DNA of 64,000 nt, taken from contig JAOWCC010000064.1 in the NCBI GenBank assembly GCA_030867875.1, forward strand, positions 35,176,802 to 35,240,801. The letters run 5' to 3'. Made by a program: the position numbers and the translations under genes. Under the pieces are notes generated by a model. The model saw nothing but the letters and a program-made list of their open reading frames with translations, was not told the origin of the DNA and searched no databases. This DNA comes from Actinernus sp. WN-2022 (taxonomy: Eukaryota > Cnidaria > Anthozoa > Actiniaria > Actinernidae). This document shows positions 23,326 through 35,068 of this stretch, one piece after another (positions within the stretch are counted from its first letter, which is position 1; each line of letters starts with the position of its first letter).

Positions 23326-24388
23326 CATGTAACTCTTACTTATTATACAATGTACAAATATAGCTTTTTTTTTAGAGTGGAAGTGGGTGGAAGATCTGTA
23401 CAGGAAGTTATGGACTACACGTTGACCAATCATAGATCATGAAATAACTTGCTGCATTTTGTATTTAATCATTTTAACTGACACTTATACTTTTAGCTCT
23501 AGAAAACGAGATGCCTTACAAAATTTAATGTAAACATGTGCTGAGTGTGAACGTGTAGCATTCCTTACTGTTTGTTTCGGAATGAAATCAGTTTTTAGTA
23601 TTTTTTGACAAATAATGTATTAAATCTTAATGTGTAGTACAAACTAGAATATTAGAATAAGAATACTTACTAGATAGAATGAAATAAGAATTTGTAGCAC
23701 ATTTTCATAAAATGTCTTATGTCAATGTTTTAGAATTTCACCAGAATGCTAATATACATATCTGCAGCCAGAAAGCTTAGTATAGGTATAAGACAGTATA
23801 ACAATATGTAATCATGTACTAGAATAAAATAAAAATAAAAATAATTACAATGTAAAATACCATATTTCCTTGATTAAGATTCCCTCAAATAAGTGCCACC
23901 CTCCCCTCCCCCAAAACAATACAGTAGAATGAATAATGAAGTAATTGTAATGTTTTGTTTCACCAAGCTGTTACACTGTATGTGTTGTACCATATATAAC
24001 ACCGTTGTGTTTTATTAATTAATTAATTAATTAAGGGTTAGAGACTGGCATGCATGTTTGTATTGATAAATACAGGCACACACTGACTTTACGATGAATG
24101 AAAATAATGATAATACTGCATGAGGCCAAAGGCAGCTGTGTTTCAGATTCAGTTGAACCCCTATCTCTCCTCGATTCCAAAAGACAAAGAGGTTACCAAT
24201 TGATTTTGGCACTTGTGTATAATTTTGCAGAATCCTGGATCAGCTCCAGTGCAGTATGAAGAAATTTTTAGTTCATCATACAGTTAGCACATTCTTGCAT
24301 TTGTCAATAAAACACAAACAAGGTATCTAACCCTGTTAATACTTCAACTGAGCGCACCTGTGGTCAACAATAAAGCACTGTTATTTAA

Positions 24389-24490
24389 CAATTAGACCTG
24401 CAGCCCGAATGGGCTACGAGTCAATAGCCCATGAGGCGCAGCCGAATAGACTATTTAACTCGTAGCCCATGAGGGTGAGAGGTCTAATTG
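24389..24490. repeat. Palindromic element with CAATTAGACCT ends
   Basis: CAATTAGACCT and AGGTCTAATTG bound a centre with GGGCTACGAGTCAATAGCCC and ACTCGTAGCCCATGAGG. A small foldback element. Confidence 0.65.
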
Positions 24491-24688
24491 TTTTAGTATA
24501 AACTAACTTTTTGGATAGTAGAAAATAATAGAAAGAAACAAATTGAAGTTGAAAACATTGAATTGTTTCGTGAAAATGCGTGCGGGTTTTCTCCACCATG
24601 GGCTATCACAAATAGACCTATAGTAGCGTAGCCAATCAGAATGCAGGATTCGTAATAGTCCACTAGTTGGTTTATACTAATAGCTAAT

Positions 24689-25097
24689 AGACCCTTCCAC
24701 AGTTTTTTTGAACTTTTGATATATACGTATAACAGTAAAACCGTCGATACCGCCAAAAAGAGCACCTCGAAGTTAGTCAAAATCACAAATTTGAGAGTTA
24801 TATCTTGAATAGGAGCAAAGTTATTCGCCCGCAAACTCGGAAAATTTTACAGACGTTTGTATGGAAATTTTGATTGGGGGGCAAGTTTGTGTCCCCATGC
24901 AGTCGAAATTTCCATACAGACGTCTGTAAAATTTTCCGAAATTTTCCGAGTTTGCGGGCCTGTATCTTTGCTCTTATTCAAGATATAACTCTCAAATTTG
25001 GGATTTTGACTAACTTCGAGGTGCTCTTTTCAGCAGTATCGACGGTTTTGCTGTTATAAGTATATATCAAAAGTTCAAAAAACCTGTGGAAGGGTCT
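24689..25097. mobile_element. Long inverted repeat, arms about 180 bp
   Basis: The left arm starts AGACCCTTCCACAG and the right arm ends CTGTGGAAGGGTCT. Inner matches include TTGAGAGTTATATCTTGAAT against ATTCAAGATATAACTCTCAA, and TTTTACAGACGTTTGTATGG against CCATACAGACGTCTGTAAAA. Arms differ by small indels. No coding capacity. Confidence 0.75.
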
Positions 25098-25511
25098 TTT
25101 ACCTGTAGTTGGAATAAAATCTGAATTACCTCAGAATCAACATGACATTTTTATTAAGCGCCCAGTCAAGAATAAGAATCCCTGAAATAAGTAACTGGGG
25201 CACTTAATCAAAGAAATACGGACCGTATAGGACGTAAGAATAGCACAAAAAAAGTTGAAATAACTCACTTGAATATATAGATGCACTGTTTCTCACGTGT
25301 CTTACCACGCTTCCGTACGAGACTTGTGGAAAATATTCTTTATAAAATATGAGGTTTCTTTTGCTATACTAGTTGCTGCTGAATGGAGAAATACTGTGTT
25401 CAATTAGCCATTTCGAAACCTGATAAAGGACTGGGACCGAGTGTGTAAATTATTTTAAACGGTTTTTATTTGCTGCCGCAGCGAGCGAGCCTGAAGCGAG
25501 CGAGCCACCGT

Positions 25512-26314
25512 CAAACAGGATTCAGTCGCACGATAGCCCCAAAACTACAAAATATATTCATCTAACACCTTGGCATTTTTATCACCCAGTAATCTATTTT
25601 TCCTGCCAAAGTGTTACTGTCAGGTTCTCTTCTAATACACTTCCTTAACTGAGCGGAGCAGCATTCACTACCTGTTAGGTATACTAGTCTGTAAGCGGGT
25701 CCAAATCTCGATTTCTTTTTTTACCACAGTGCATCACTTCTATTGTCTTTTTTTACCACAATGCTATTGCACGGATCTGATCGTCACGTGACATTACACG
25801 AGGTGGAATCTGCATTGTTTGAGCTAACTACGTTCAACCGTTCTTTAATGCATTTATGTGTATGCAATCCTTGTGTAACCATGAATTTGTTGAAGTGTAG
25901 CCGTGTAGATGGCGAGCAGCAAATAATTTTCTTCTATTGGCTTCGATAAAGTCAAGCAGCCGGTTCAAAATACAATTAGCATTTACAGTTGATTTCCAGT
26001 GTTTAAACTTCACCAGGGAGAACATCAGTTTGTTGTGCCGGGAATCTTAAGAAAATGTCAGGAATTGGTAGGCTCAGGGAATTTACCGGGAGATCGTTGA
26101 TATGTCGGGACAAAATGAAAATAAATCGCGACAACTTTTGAGTTAACACCATAGCTCAAACAGGATTCAAAACTACAAAATATATTCATCTAAACCTTGG
26201 CATTTTTATCACCCAGTAATCCATTTTTCCTGTCAAAGTGCTACTGCAGGTTCTCTTCTAATACACGGCTTCCTTAACTGAGCGGAGCAGCATTCACTAC
26301 CTGTTCGGTATACT
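25512..26314. repeat. Direct repeat pair flanking about 480 bp
   Basis: Copies at about 25512-25687 and 26156-26314 share CAAACAGGATTCA, ACTACAAAATATATTCATCT and TGAGCGGAGCAGCATTCACT at about 90% by eye. Outside them an inverted pair is visible (CAATTAGCCATTTCG near 25400 and CGAAATGGCTAATGAG near 26473). It could be one composite element or a local duplication. Confidence 0.6.
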
Positions 26315-26792
26315 AGTTTTATTTATTAAATTAACCCCACGTCCCCACCATATAAAAGATGACATCGAAATTAGTATATTTACCAAGTTTGATGTCTTCT
26401 TTCTTATGGTGGTGTGTAATGTTTAGTTCTAACAAATTGATATACTCGGTCCCAGTTCAGTATTTTCGTTTACGAAATGGCTAATGAGAGTGCAACGCGT
26501 CTAAAACATGTATGATTTTTATTTTCTAGCTACTTATAACGATAAACACACCCTCTCCTTTGAAGGTGAGACCATCCCCTAAGAATTTGAAAGTATATAT
26601 CTGCTTGAAGTGGATACGCAGTGACGGTAAGTCTTGTCCACTGCGTATCCGCGTTTGATGGGATGCTTTGAAAATGCGGGATATTCTAAAAATGTTTTTC
26701 TGAGGGCAATTGTCATATTTGCTTACACAAAGAACAGCAGAAGGTAGTCATTTGCACAGAAATGACTAACCGTTGACTTATTTTCGACACAG

Positions 26793-27074
26793 AAATGGTT
26801 TGACGGAGGCTTTACCGACAATCTCCCCACCCCTCCCAAGGGGAAAACTATCCTGGTCTCTCCATTCAGCGGCAACAGTGATATCTGTCCACGTGACTCG
26901 TCCACGGCCCTTACCGAGTTTACGTGGCGTAAAATGCACGTGTTGGTTAATAGGGAGAATGCAAGACGAAGTCAACACATCTTGTACCCACCCAGAATAG
27001 AGACACTAAACAGAATCTATGCAGCTGGTTATACTGACTCTATGCAGTATATCAAGGCTAATGGATTAGCGTAA
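26793..27074 (+). CDS. Second PNPLA terminal exon (alternative 3' exon or truncated paralogue)
   Basis: A phase-0 exon begins after the acceptor TTTTCGACACAG and ends at a TAA. It encodes 93 residues beginning KWFDGGFTDNLP (dyad Asp in DGG), followed by TILVSPFSGNSDICPRDSST and GYTDSMQYIKANGLA. It aligns along its whole length with the terminal exon of the PNPLA4-type gene, but its DICPRDSST and NGL ending look more like the PNPLA2/ATGL branch. No matching upstream exons were found between 22.7 and 26.8 kb. It has the same splice phase as exon 3 of PNPLA4, so exon 2 could splice to either. The frame is intact, which argues against an old pseudogene. Which of the two explanations holds cannot be decided from sequence alone. 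Confidence 0.75.
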   Translation, partial: KWFDGGFTDNLPTPPKGKTILVSPFSGNSDICPRDSSTALTEFTWRKMHVLVNRENARRSQHILYPPRIETLNRIYAAGYTDSMQYIKANGLA

Positions 27075-28019
27075 CCCCCTGGCGTAACCGTGCACTTTTT
27101 GAAGTTGGCCGTCTCAAAATATACTGATGACGAGTGACAGAGGAACTGTTTTTTATTGTATTTTGTATTTCTTTCTAAATGCTTCACCTGTCACGCACAA
27201 AGGTTTCAACACGAGGCTGTGGGGTCAATTATATGTATTCTATTGTCGGGGGAAATAGAATAAAGTTAATTTGTCGTAGAGCCTGGTATTGAATTTTTTG
27301 TACATGACAAGTGAAACATCGAAAATGGGTATTAATTAATAGAACTTGATTTCGCGACATGCACTTCCGCACCTTATTCGTATCTCACCTCCGCGCGGTA
27401 AGAAGTCTGGTAACAATGGTATCAGAGCGAGGCCAGTTGTCCGAGAGATCGCAAAATTGGAGTCGGTCAGAAATGTCTTCGTTTCTGTCGTACCGCACTA
27501 TTGTGTTCTTTTGTGTCATAAGGAAATTAACGTTATTTTCCGCCATCGACTGTATATTTCTCTTTCCTGTGACAAGCTGGGAGTGAACTGGCGTCGCTTT
27601 GATGGCTTAATGAATAAGGTTAAATTGTCAATGTTGTTTTTCTTTCTTGTACGAAAGCCGAATGTTTGAGTTGCAAATCATTTTCAGCAGTGTTATAAGA
27701 ATACAATATGCATGGACGTCACATGATAAACATCCGCCATTTTAGGGGTCAAAACACTTTAACAATAGAAATAAAGCTGATCGATCGCTTTCCTTCAAAT
27801 TAGCTCATTTTCCCCAATATAATAAGAATTTGTTTATCTAAATAAATCTACTGAATTTGGTGGCTTACATCTATTTTCTGTCCGTGAAATATTTTTATTT
27901 GCGACTTCCTGTGTTTTAGTACTTATATCCCCCTCTCTAGACCATGATGCTTTGCCGTCAAACAACATATTGTTTTGATGTGACGTCATAATGAAATAGG
28001 GCAATAGCGTTGCGCACAG

Positions 28020-28394
28020 ATGACGTCACAAAATTTAGACCCCCCCCCCCCCCCCCGCGAAGACAAACCAAGAACACTTACAAGAATTGACCAGCACTTC
28101 AGTTCGTCGTCTGACTATTCTACCAAAAATGACGGCTTTCCTGTATTATATTTTGAAAGAGAATCTGATTATTATACTGTCGAACAGCTTAAACGTTGGC
28201 TAAAATACAGAGGATTGAAACAAAGTGATAAACGGCAATCTTATCAAGCGAGTTTCACCGACATTTTGAAAGGGGTGCAAACATGGCCCGAAATACAGTG
28301 TTTTTATGGGAATCCGATGCCAAATAATTTCCGTAAAATCGAATTTCTGAAATATTCATCTTCTACAAACGTAAGATACCAGGTAAAAGATTAA
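28020..28394 (+). pseudogene. SAP-like open frame inside a transposable element
   Basis: This 124-codon frame contains ESDYYTVEQLKRWLKYRGLK, which resembles a SAP motif (helix, short turn, Leu-Lys-Xaa-Trp-Leu core, RGL turn, then a second helix) used for DNA binding. After about residue 80 the frame runs into the left arm of a long inverted repeat, so the C-terminal part is not a normal protein end. Similar SAP-like modules occur in cnidarian transposon-linked proteins (recollection, not checked). It is likely a fragment carried by, or captured into, the element. Confidence 0.45.
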
Positions 28395-28685
28395 CTGATC
28401 AAAATTTGAGGGATGTAGCCGTGCTGGGAAGCGTGTTTTCAGTTTTCCATACATTGTCTGTAACAACGAGTCCAAGTACGCGTTAAAATTTAAGGCAAAT
28501 GTACGGGAAACTGAAAACACGATTGCACGCTTTCCGGCACAGCTACATCCCTCAAATTTTGATCAGTTAATCTTTTACCTGGTATCTAAAGTTTACAGAC
28601 AGTGAATATTTCAGAAATGCGATTTTACGGAAATTATTTGGCATCGGATTCCCATACAACACTGTTTTCGCGCTATGTTTGCAAC
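28286..28685. mobile_element. Long inverted repeat with about 165-bp arms
   Basis: Left arm 28286-28449 and right arm 28507-28685 match as imperfect reverse complements: for example TTAACTGATCAAAATTTGAG against CTCAAATTTTGATCAGTTAA, and GGGAATCCGATGCCAAATAA against TTATTTGGCATCGGATTCCC. The spacer is about 57 bases. The left arm overlaps the SAP-like frame. Confidence 0.75.
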
Positions 28686-30832
28686 TGGTCTATTCGTTGC
28701 TGCAAACCACGTTAAATATTGTCATGGAACTGAGCTCTAACTGAATCCAAACTCATATTTTCCCATAAAATATCGCTATAAGACTTCATCTAAAAGTTGA
28801 AAAGTCAGAGTTTTCCGTAAGATGGTAAAAAGAAATGTAGCCGTGTACATTCATCGGCGAATGGGGATATACAGCCAGTAGGTATTAAAACTTTATTAAA
28901 ATTTGGCAATTCTTAAGATTCATTGGAGACCAAAGCTAATGTCATGGCTGGAAAATTACCAACTGTGCAGAGTTTTGAGCAGATATTTTAGATTCAGACT
29001 GTACAGACAAAGTTACGAGCTAACAATTTATGGTTCGACAAATTTTACAGACGAATCACTCGCCAGTGCCCACCACCATACATTTCTCTATTATTTTGTT
29101 TGCAAATTTATAACTTTGTAAGTAAAAAAGATGGCAGTCTTGCTTATTTTGATGTGCTCTGTCAAGCCATTACATTATCTTTTTTGCATTTGTCGAGTTT
29201 TCAAATTATCTACAAGTATTAAACAAGGTACCCATTCCGCGCGATAGCTCCGAAAGAAATTTTTAAACTTCAGTTGTGTTAATAAAATATCTCATTGAAA
29301 GCATTGTAGATGTACATGAGTCTTCGCTTCAAAAACGTAATTAGAATCCATAAATTCGAGTAAACTTGGTTGAATTTTTGTTCCTTCTCGGACTCTTCTC
29401 GCTATGTTTACTGGCGGGCAGTGGGACTTCTGCAATCAGTAATTTGTACCAGTAATTCAGACAAACTCCCGCTTGCGTTTCATAGTCTCATTGTTGTGTG
29501 CTTTTGAGGTCTCCTGTACAAACATTAATCCAGCGATGACATGTCTCACTGCATTCCCTGTGAAGGTTTTGGAACGGAAAAGCTCCATCGAAAAGGCCAA
29601 GAAAAGATGAAAAACCTCTAATGGCTCTATATACATTTCTGAGAGAGATATCTCTTTAAGCGATTTATCAAGGTTTTTTCACATCTAGAGTCAATCTTAC
29701 ATCTCCCCCAGCAACAGTGCTTAGTATTCACCATTACTGATATGACTGGGAATCTTATTTAAGGTATTGCTTCTTTTTTTGATCGAAAAAAATACGAATT
29801 ATGTCCTAACACGACTCTCTAACACTGAAATACTGTAAAGAGCAGCGTTTGTTTATCTGACCCTTGCGGGGGGTCTCGTGCCAGACAATCTATTTTTAGA
29901 AACTGTGCGCAGCGCTATTGAAATGCGAAGCTTGTATTACATCCGTAAAATATAAATATGAAATTCACGAGCAGATTGCCAACTAATAGGTAGCAGTACA
30001 TTTATTAGATTGTACTAAATCATACCCTACCTAGACATTTTGAAAATTGGCTGTAGAAATTAAGATTTGAGCCGAATAACCGTTCGGGTCATTTTTCTGG
30101 GAGTAATATAGTACCGCTCGAGACCTGTTCTGATTGGACCATTATACTGTAGCTTTGGCTGTTTTTATTGTTGGGTAAGCATGTTCATTAGCCCGGGAAT
30201 ATCAATTTTCTTTTTGGCGATGCCCTCCGTGGCTATTCCACGGTAATTAAAGGATTGTAGTGATTGTTTGGCTTTGATTCATTCCAGGCGCTAAATAAGT
30301 TTTATGTAGTGAGGTAGTGTACTTGTGCGCATTTCTCAATATCGTCGCTGTGAACACCGTTGGCGCTGGTTACCAGTAATCTGGCGTTTGTACTTTAAGG
30401 GAACCCCGCCTACAAATTCGGGATCATTACATCGAGAAAATATCTAAATATTTGACGAGGACAACATTTCAATGAAGCTTCTTTATTTCAGCTTAGCACG
30501 TTACTACTACTGCCCATGTAACAGAACTATTAATTCCTTGAGAGAGAGAGGGAGAACAAATACTACATCCGCGAAACGTCTAGCACAAATTATAGCGCTA
30601 ATCAAACAAAAAGTTGGAATAATGTTACCCAGATTCAGGGCGTTTCGCAAACATATTTACAGCTAATACTGGAGGATCAAATGCAACTTGAAAGATTTCA
30701 CTGCGAGACTACTGTTACAGAGTCGCCATTGTTAGACTTTCATGGAGCAAAATCTACGCAAATAGTAATGACTTAATCCAAGGGAGCACGGCAGACTTGT
30801 TTCACTCACGACATCTAGCCACCATCTTGAAA

Positions 30833-30978
30833 TTCTACAATGCGACTTTCCGCTGACAATAATTAATGTTGGCGCGCACGAGACTCGTAGTGCCGAGCAA
30901 GCCTTCGGGGCTCACTCGGCACTACGTCCCTCGTGAGCGCCAACATTAATTATTGTCAGCGGAAAGTCGCATTGTTGG
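30833..30978. repeat. Palindromic element, about 70-bp arms
   Basis: TGCGACTTTCCGCTGACAAT at 30841 mirrors ATTGTCAGCGGAAAGTCGCA ending near 30973. The centre, with CTCGTAGTGCCGAGC and GCTCACTCGGCACTACG, is an imperfect stem. A near-perfect foldback. Confidence 0.75.
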
Positions 30979-32426
30979 AAGAGATCGGGAGTGAAGTGAT
31001 CGGGAGTGAGTGCTCCCTTGCTCAATCCCGGTGTACACGACATGCATTTTGGGCACGGCACTCGTAACTTGGGCACGGCACACCTAATTTTTGGTTCGCG
31101 TGCCAACCATTTTCGGCACGGTACCTGTTATGTTCGTCGTGTAAATGGCAATGTTCGGGTACGCGTGCCTGAAAATCTAGGGGTTCTGAGACCTTGTGAA
31201 ATGGTAGTCTCGGCCCGCCTGTTTGGAGTGCCGTGCCCAAGTTTGAGTGTCGTGCCTAAAATGTTTGTCGTGCATGTAACCCGGGTTTGAATGGTCCAAG
31301 TACGGTAATGCAGGAACAGGGTTCGTTCAGATAAGTACTCTTGATATACAGTGATTTTATGTTTGCATTCCGAAGCTTATTGCGATCAAATTTTACAGAA
31401 TGCAAGTGGTCAAAAATAGGCACAAAAATGGCACTCCTCTCCCGACTTCTGGGCCCAGTTGTTCGAAGCACGATTAGTGCTAATCTGGGTTAAACCTTAA
31501 CAGATTGTCTGCGTTCTCTTGAGAAAAAAAAACATTTCTTCTTCAATCTGGTATCACAGGTATAACACTGAGTACCAGTCATTTCTCCTCAAGCACGAGT
31601 AATCTTCACGAGTAAGCAAGATTACCAGGAGTGTCTATCAGTCTGTTGTTCATTCGCGAGTCAGCGTGTTCCCAGACCAGACTATTTTTAGCCGCGAAAA
31701 ACGAGAAGCCTTGTAAAACAGAAATTTCGTGCAACAATGTACTGGGCAAACAATGCTTCCTAATGATTTATGAACAGAGCTATTGTTACTGCGTACAACG
31801 AGAAAACCTCGCCATTGTGAAAAAGTAAGCATTTTATCGGCCTACCGCTCGGGGGTATGGGATTCATTTACGTCGGGTGTTCTAAAAATAACCTGATCTG
31901 GGGATGTGCTGACTCAGACCAAGTATCAGGGGATTACCTTGATCCTGGATTAGCTTAATCGAGTTACGAACAACTTGCTCTTTCTCTGCGCAGTGTTAAA
32001 TGCGCAGTAGTATGATAATCGTGCCCGTGCCCATGCCCTGTTACCGTGTATAAGCCGGAGTTTGAACTGACCGGCTTATATCCTTACATATCAAATACAT
32101 TACTAATTCATGAAGTAAAACAAAGTAAATCTGATACAGATTCGTCCTGATTTACAGAAAGTTTTGCTTCGATTTTCTGGGCCGAAATAGGTCGTATCGC
32201 CAAAATAACTGAAAAACATTACTCTATACCAGGAGCGGCCATATCTCCTGTACAGGTGTCACGGCATTTTCAAAAGTTGGGCTATTTTTAGATAATTTTC
32301 CCGCCAATTGGTGGGTTGCTCCAGTGGCGGAACAAAAGATGCCTCATTAGCTACTTTTGTTATACCAACCAACTTGACTATAAAAAAGCGCTTTTTGATA
32401 ATGATTTCCCACGGAAATGTTATAAG

Positions 32427-32853
32427 CATTCATACACGACTTTCATAATGGCCGCCTCCTAATTTGCATATGTGATTTCCCGTTTCGGTAGTTTATCCAC
32501 ATGTATAGAAAATATGAAAATTGCCATGTGAAAGAGCATGTCGACATTAGTGACCTTATGAAAGTTGAGTGCCGTAGCTTATAAAGCAATGAAGTTACAT
32601 CCAGTTGAAATTAGAGAGATTTGTATGAGAAAAACGACGGAGGCCTTTATAGCCTCGCTTTCATATTTTTCTGCATTACAAATGCTCATAGCTCAACAGC
32701 AATTTTCCACATTCCTCTAAAACTCAAAACAATTACTAGTTTTAATGTGATCTTTCATGTAGTAGCATTGGTTTTCCCCTACATATTTATCTTCCAAATT
32801 ATGCAAATTAGGAGGCGGCTGGAGGCGGCCATTATGAAAGTCGTGTATTGAAT
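32427..32853. mobile_element. MITE with about 40-bp terminal inverted repeats
   Basis: CATTCATACACGACTTTCAT and CGCCTCCTAATTTGCATA at the left mirror TATGCAAATTAGGAGGCGG and ATGAAAGTCGTGTATTGAAT at the right. The right arm has a small GGCTGGAGGC insertion. Each arm carries an ATGCAAAT octamer. Confidence 0.7.
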
Positions 32854-33212
32854 GTAGCACTCAGAGGGTGATATACTATTTTCCCTCATCTTCCTTACTA
32901 CATGCAGTATTGAAAATGTTATTTCCGTATCACAAAAACACCTTGCGCAAAAACTGCTACCAAACAAAGCTTAAAATACTGCTTCGTTTTAGTTAACTCC
33001 GCTAAAACTACCATTCCTATAAATACAACTGTAATATCAGTTAATGGTCAGTCTATTTCCCAACCCTGTAACTAGCTCTGCCAAAATGTTTGTGGAATAA
33101 ACGTGATATTATCGATGAAAAAGTTCAAGGCTTTATTCGAACTAGCTGACGGAGATGATAGGGAACCGACATCAGAGTTAAAGCGTGAGATAATAATTGT
33201 TTAACCGTGCAT

Positions 33213-33521
33213 TGTTAGCTTTAGTTAGTTAATAGAGCATGGTCTAGAGTGCAGGAGGTCGGGGGTTCGAATCCCAGCCGCGTCCTTGGGCAGGGACGTA
33301 TGGGGACATGAAAGAACCTGTCGTGTTATTTCGAGAAACAGAAGGGGATTGTCTCCCGACACAACAGTCAGGTATTCTGAGATACTAACAATCACTCATG
33401 ATTGTAAACTGCATGGCAGCATATTGCACCACAACAGCAGACCGTATCACAAAAATAACCTTGTGAAGTGCATTTGAATATATTCATATAGAATTTGCGC
33501 TATATAAATGAATACCTTTTT
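33213..33521 (+). mobile_element. tRNA-derived SINE (family B), copy 1
   Basis: Box B GGGGTTCGAATCCC and a decayed box A precede a body with GGGACATGAAAGAACCTG, CCCGACACAACAG and CCGTATCACAAAAATAACCT. It ends GCGCTATATAAATGAATACC followed by T. A second copy with the same body lies at 45172-45713. Confidence 0.8.
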
Positions 33522-33999
33522 TATGGTTTATACAAAATGCTACAGGATTTGAAAGTTGCTTCGGCTTTAGTGCTAAAGCTATCTTCACTATTGTATAATA
33601 GAATATGGATAAAGTGTCCGTAACCCCATTTTAGTTTCATATATAATTATTTTCAAAATCTAGATGAAAATTGAGGACGTAAGAAAAAGAAAAAAGGGAA
33701 ATCGGCATAATCACTAATGGTAAAATGGTGATTAAAGTCTCGCGAATATTGTTCCACGGCCACGCAGTTTGAGGTCTTGGTCAAGAGACGTAAGATAGGG
33801 CCAATTGTCCACTAGCACTTACATACAATGCACGCTGTTCTTGACCAATACTTCTAGAAAAGAGCCTGGCCGCTTTTCGCTGTTTTTAGCCAACTTCAAC
33901 AGGTTGTAGACAATCAAGGATTTAAACAACAACACAACTTTTTTCGCAGAATTACTCTAAATATTATAAGAATCTATATTAGCACATAGAACATTCCTT

Positions 34000-34870
34000 C
34001 ATGTTATCAGACCCTTAGAGCCGGAATCGTTGGTTAAAATGCCTACGATCATGAGCCCAACTTTAAAATCGATTCAGTAAAATATTTCTTAATTTAAAGG
34101 TTTATAATTCGAATATGCTAATGACGCGTGACATCAAACAGGGTAGAGATAAATGACCTTTCATAAACATCCTGTTACATGCGAAGCTTTAAAAATCAGT
34201 GATTTTACCAAATATTGTGTCTAGATCAGAAGTTTCATTCATAAGTAGAATGAAATGCAAGTAAATTTTCTGTTTGACGTCACTTCATTAGCATATTCGA
34301 AATATAAACCTTTATAAACTGAAATCAAGGAATATTTTACTCTTCAACTATTTACTTGATATAGAATCGATTTTAATGATAAATGCTTGGGCGCATATTT
34401 ACTATAACGTTAAAGTGCATATGAGCCCAATTTTTTTTATCATTAAAATAGATTCTCCATCAAGTAAATAGTTGAATTGTAAAACATTTCTTAATTTGAG
34501 TGCTGCGTCTATGAGTTAGAGATTTCTATTTCCGATATGCTAATTATGTGACGACATGTGAGGCCAACAAAAGGTCACTTCTTTCTTCTTGTGAATGAAA
34601 CTATTTCTGATTTATACAAAATATTTGGTAAAATCACTGATATAAGACCCAAATATTACATGGATGCTTATAAAATATGCCGTATATTTCTGCCAGCACA
34701 TTTTTGTATAATAAATGAGTCCTCACATGTAGTCACATAATTAGCATATCGGAAACAGAAACCTCTACAACTCATAGACGCAGCACTCAAATTAAGAAAT
34801 ATTTTACAATTCAACTATTTACTTGATGGAGAATCGATTTTAATGATAAAACAATTGGGTTCATATGCAC
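34000..34870. repeat. Repeat cluster in alternating orientation
   Basis: Blocks containing TACTTGATATAGAATCGATT, GTGAATGAAACTATTTCTGA and CAAATATTACATGGATG appear several times and in both directions, giving overlapping inverted repeats. The same blocks occur at 9.37-9.69 kb and, diverged, at 47.46-47.80 kb. Confidence 0.65.
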
Positions 34871-35068
34871 GTTAACTAACAGTAGCTCGTTCTTTTGGAA
34901 CCATTGCATTTATGTTTCGCTGCATTATAGCTTTAGTGCCCTATTATGCTGTGATCCTATATAAGGTTATACATATCCACCGTTAACTTTAATTAGTAAT
35001 TCTTTATCAAGCATCATTCCCAGCGTCAGTTGTCAATTTTCTTCTTCAATTTCAATTGTGCCTGTGCA

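Larger units (their letters stand above)
22730..26792. other. Interval between the two PNPLA terminal exons, filled with repeats
   Basis: No second copy of the first or second PNPLA exon was found here. The interval is mostly palindromic elements (listed separately) and AT-rich sequence. If the downstream exon belongs to the same gene, this whole interval is an intron or an alternative 3' region. Confidence 0.5.
27075..35068. other. Repeat-rich interval between PNPLA and calpain genes
   Basis: No gene was recognised. It holds a copy of the repeat seen at 175-345 (27412-27620), inverted stretches around 27190-27340 shared with 17650-17760, the SAP-like foldback (28020-28700), palindromes at 30833-30978 and 32427-32853, a SINE (33213-33521) and the 34 kb repeat cluster. 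28.9-30.8 kb and 31.3-32.4 kb show nothing recognisable. Confidence 0.55.
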
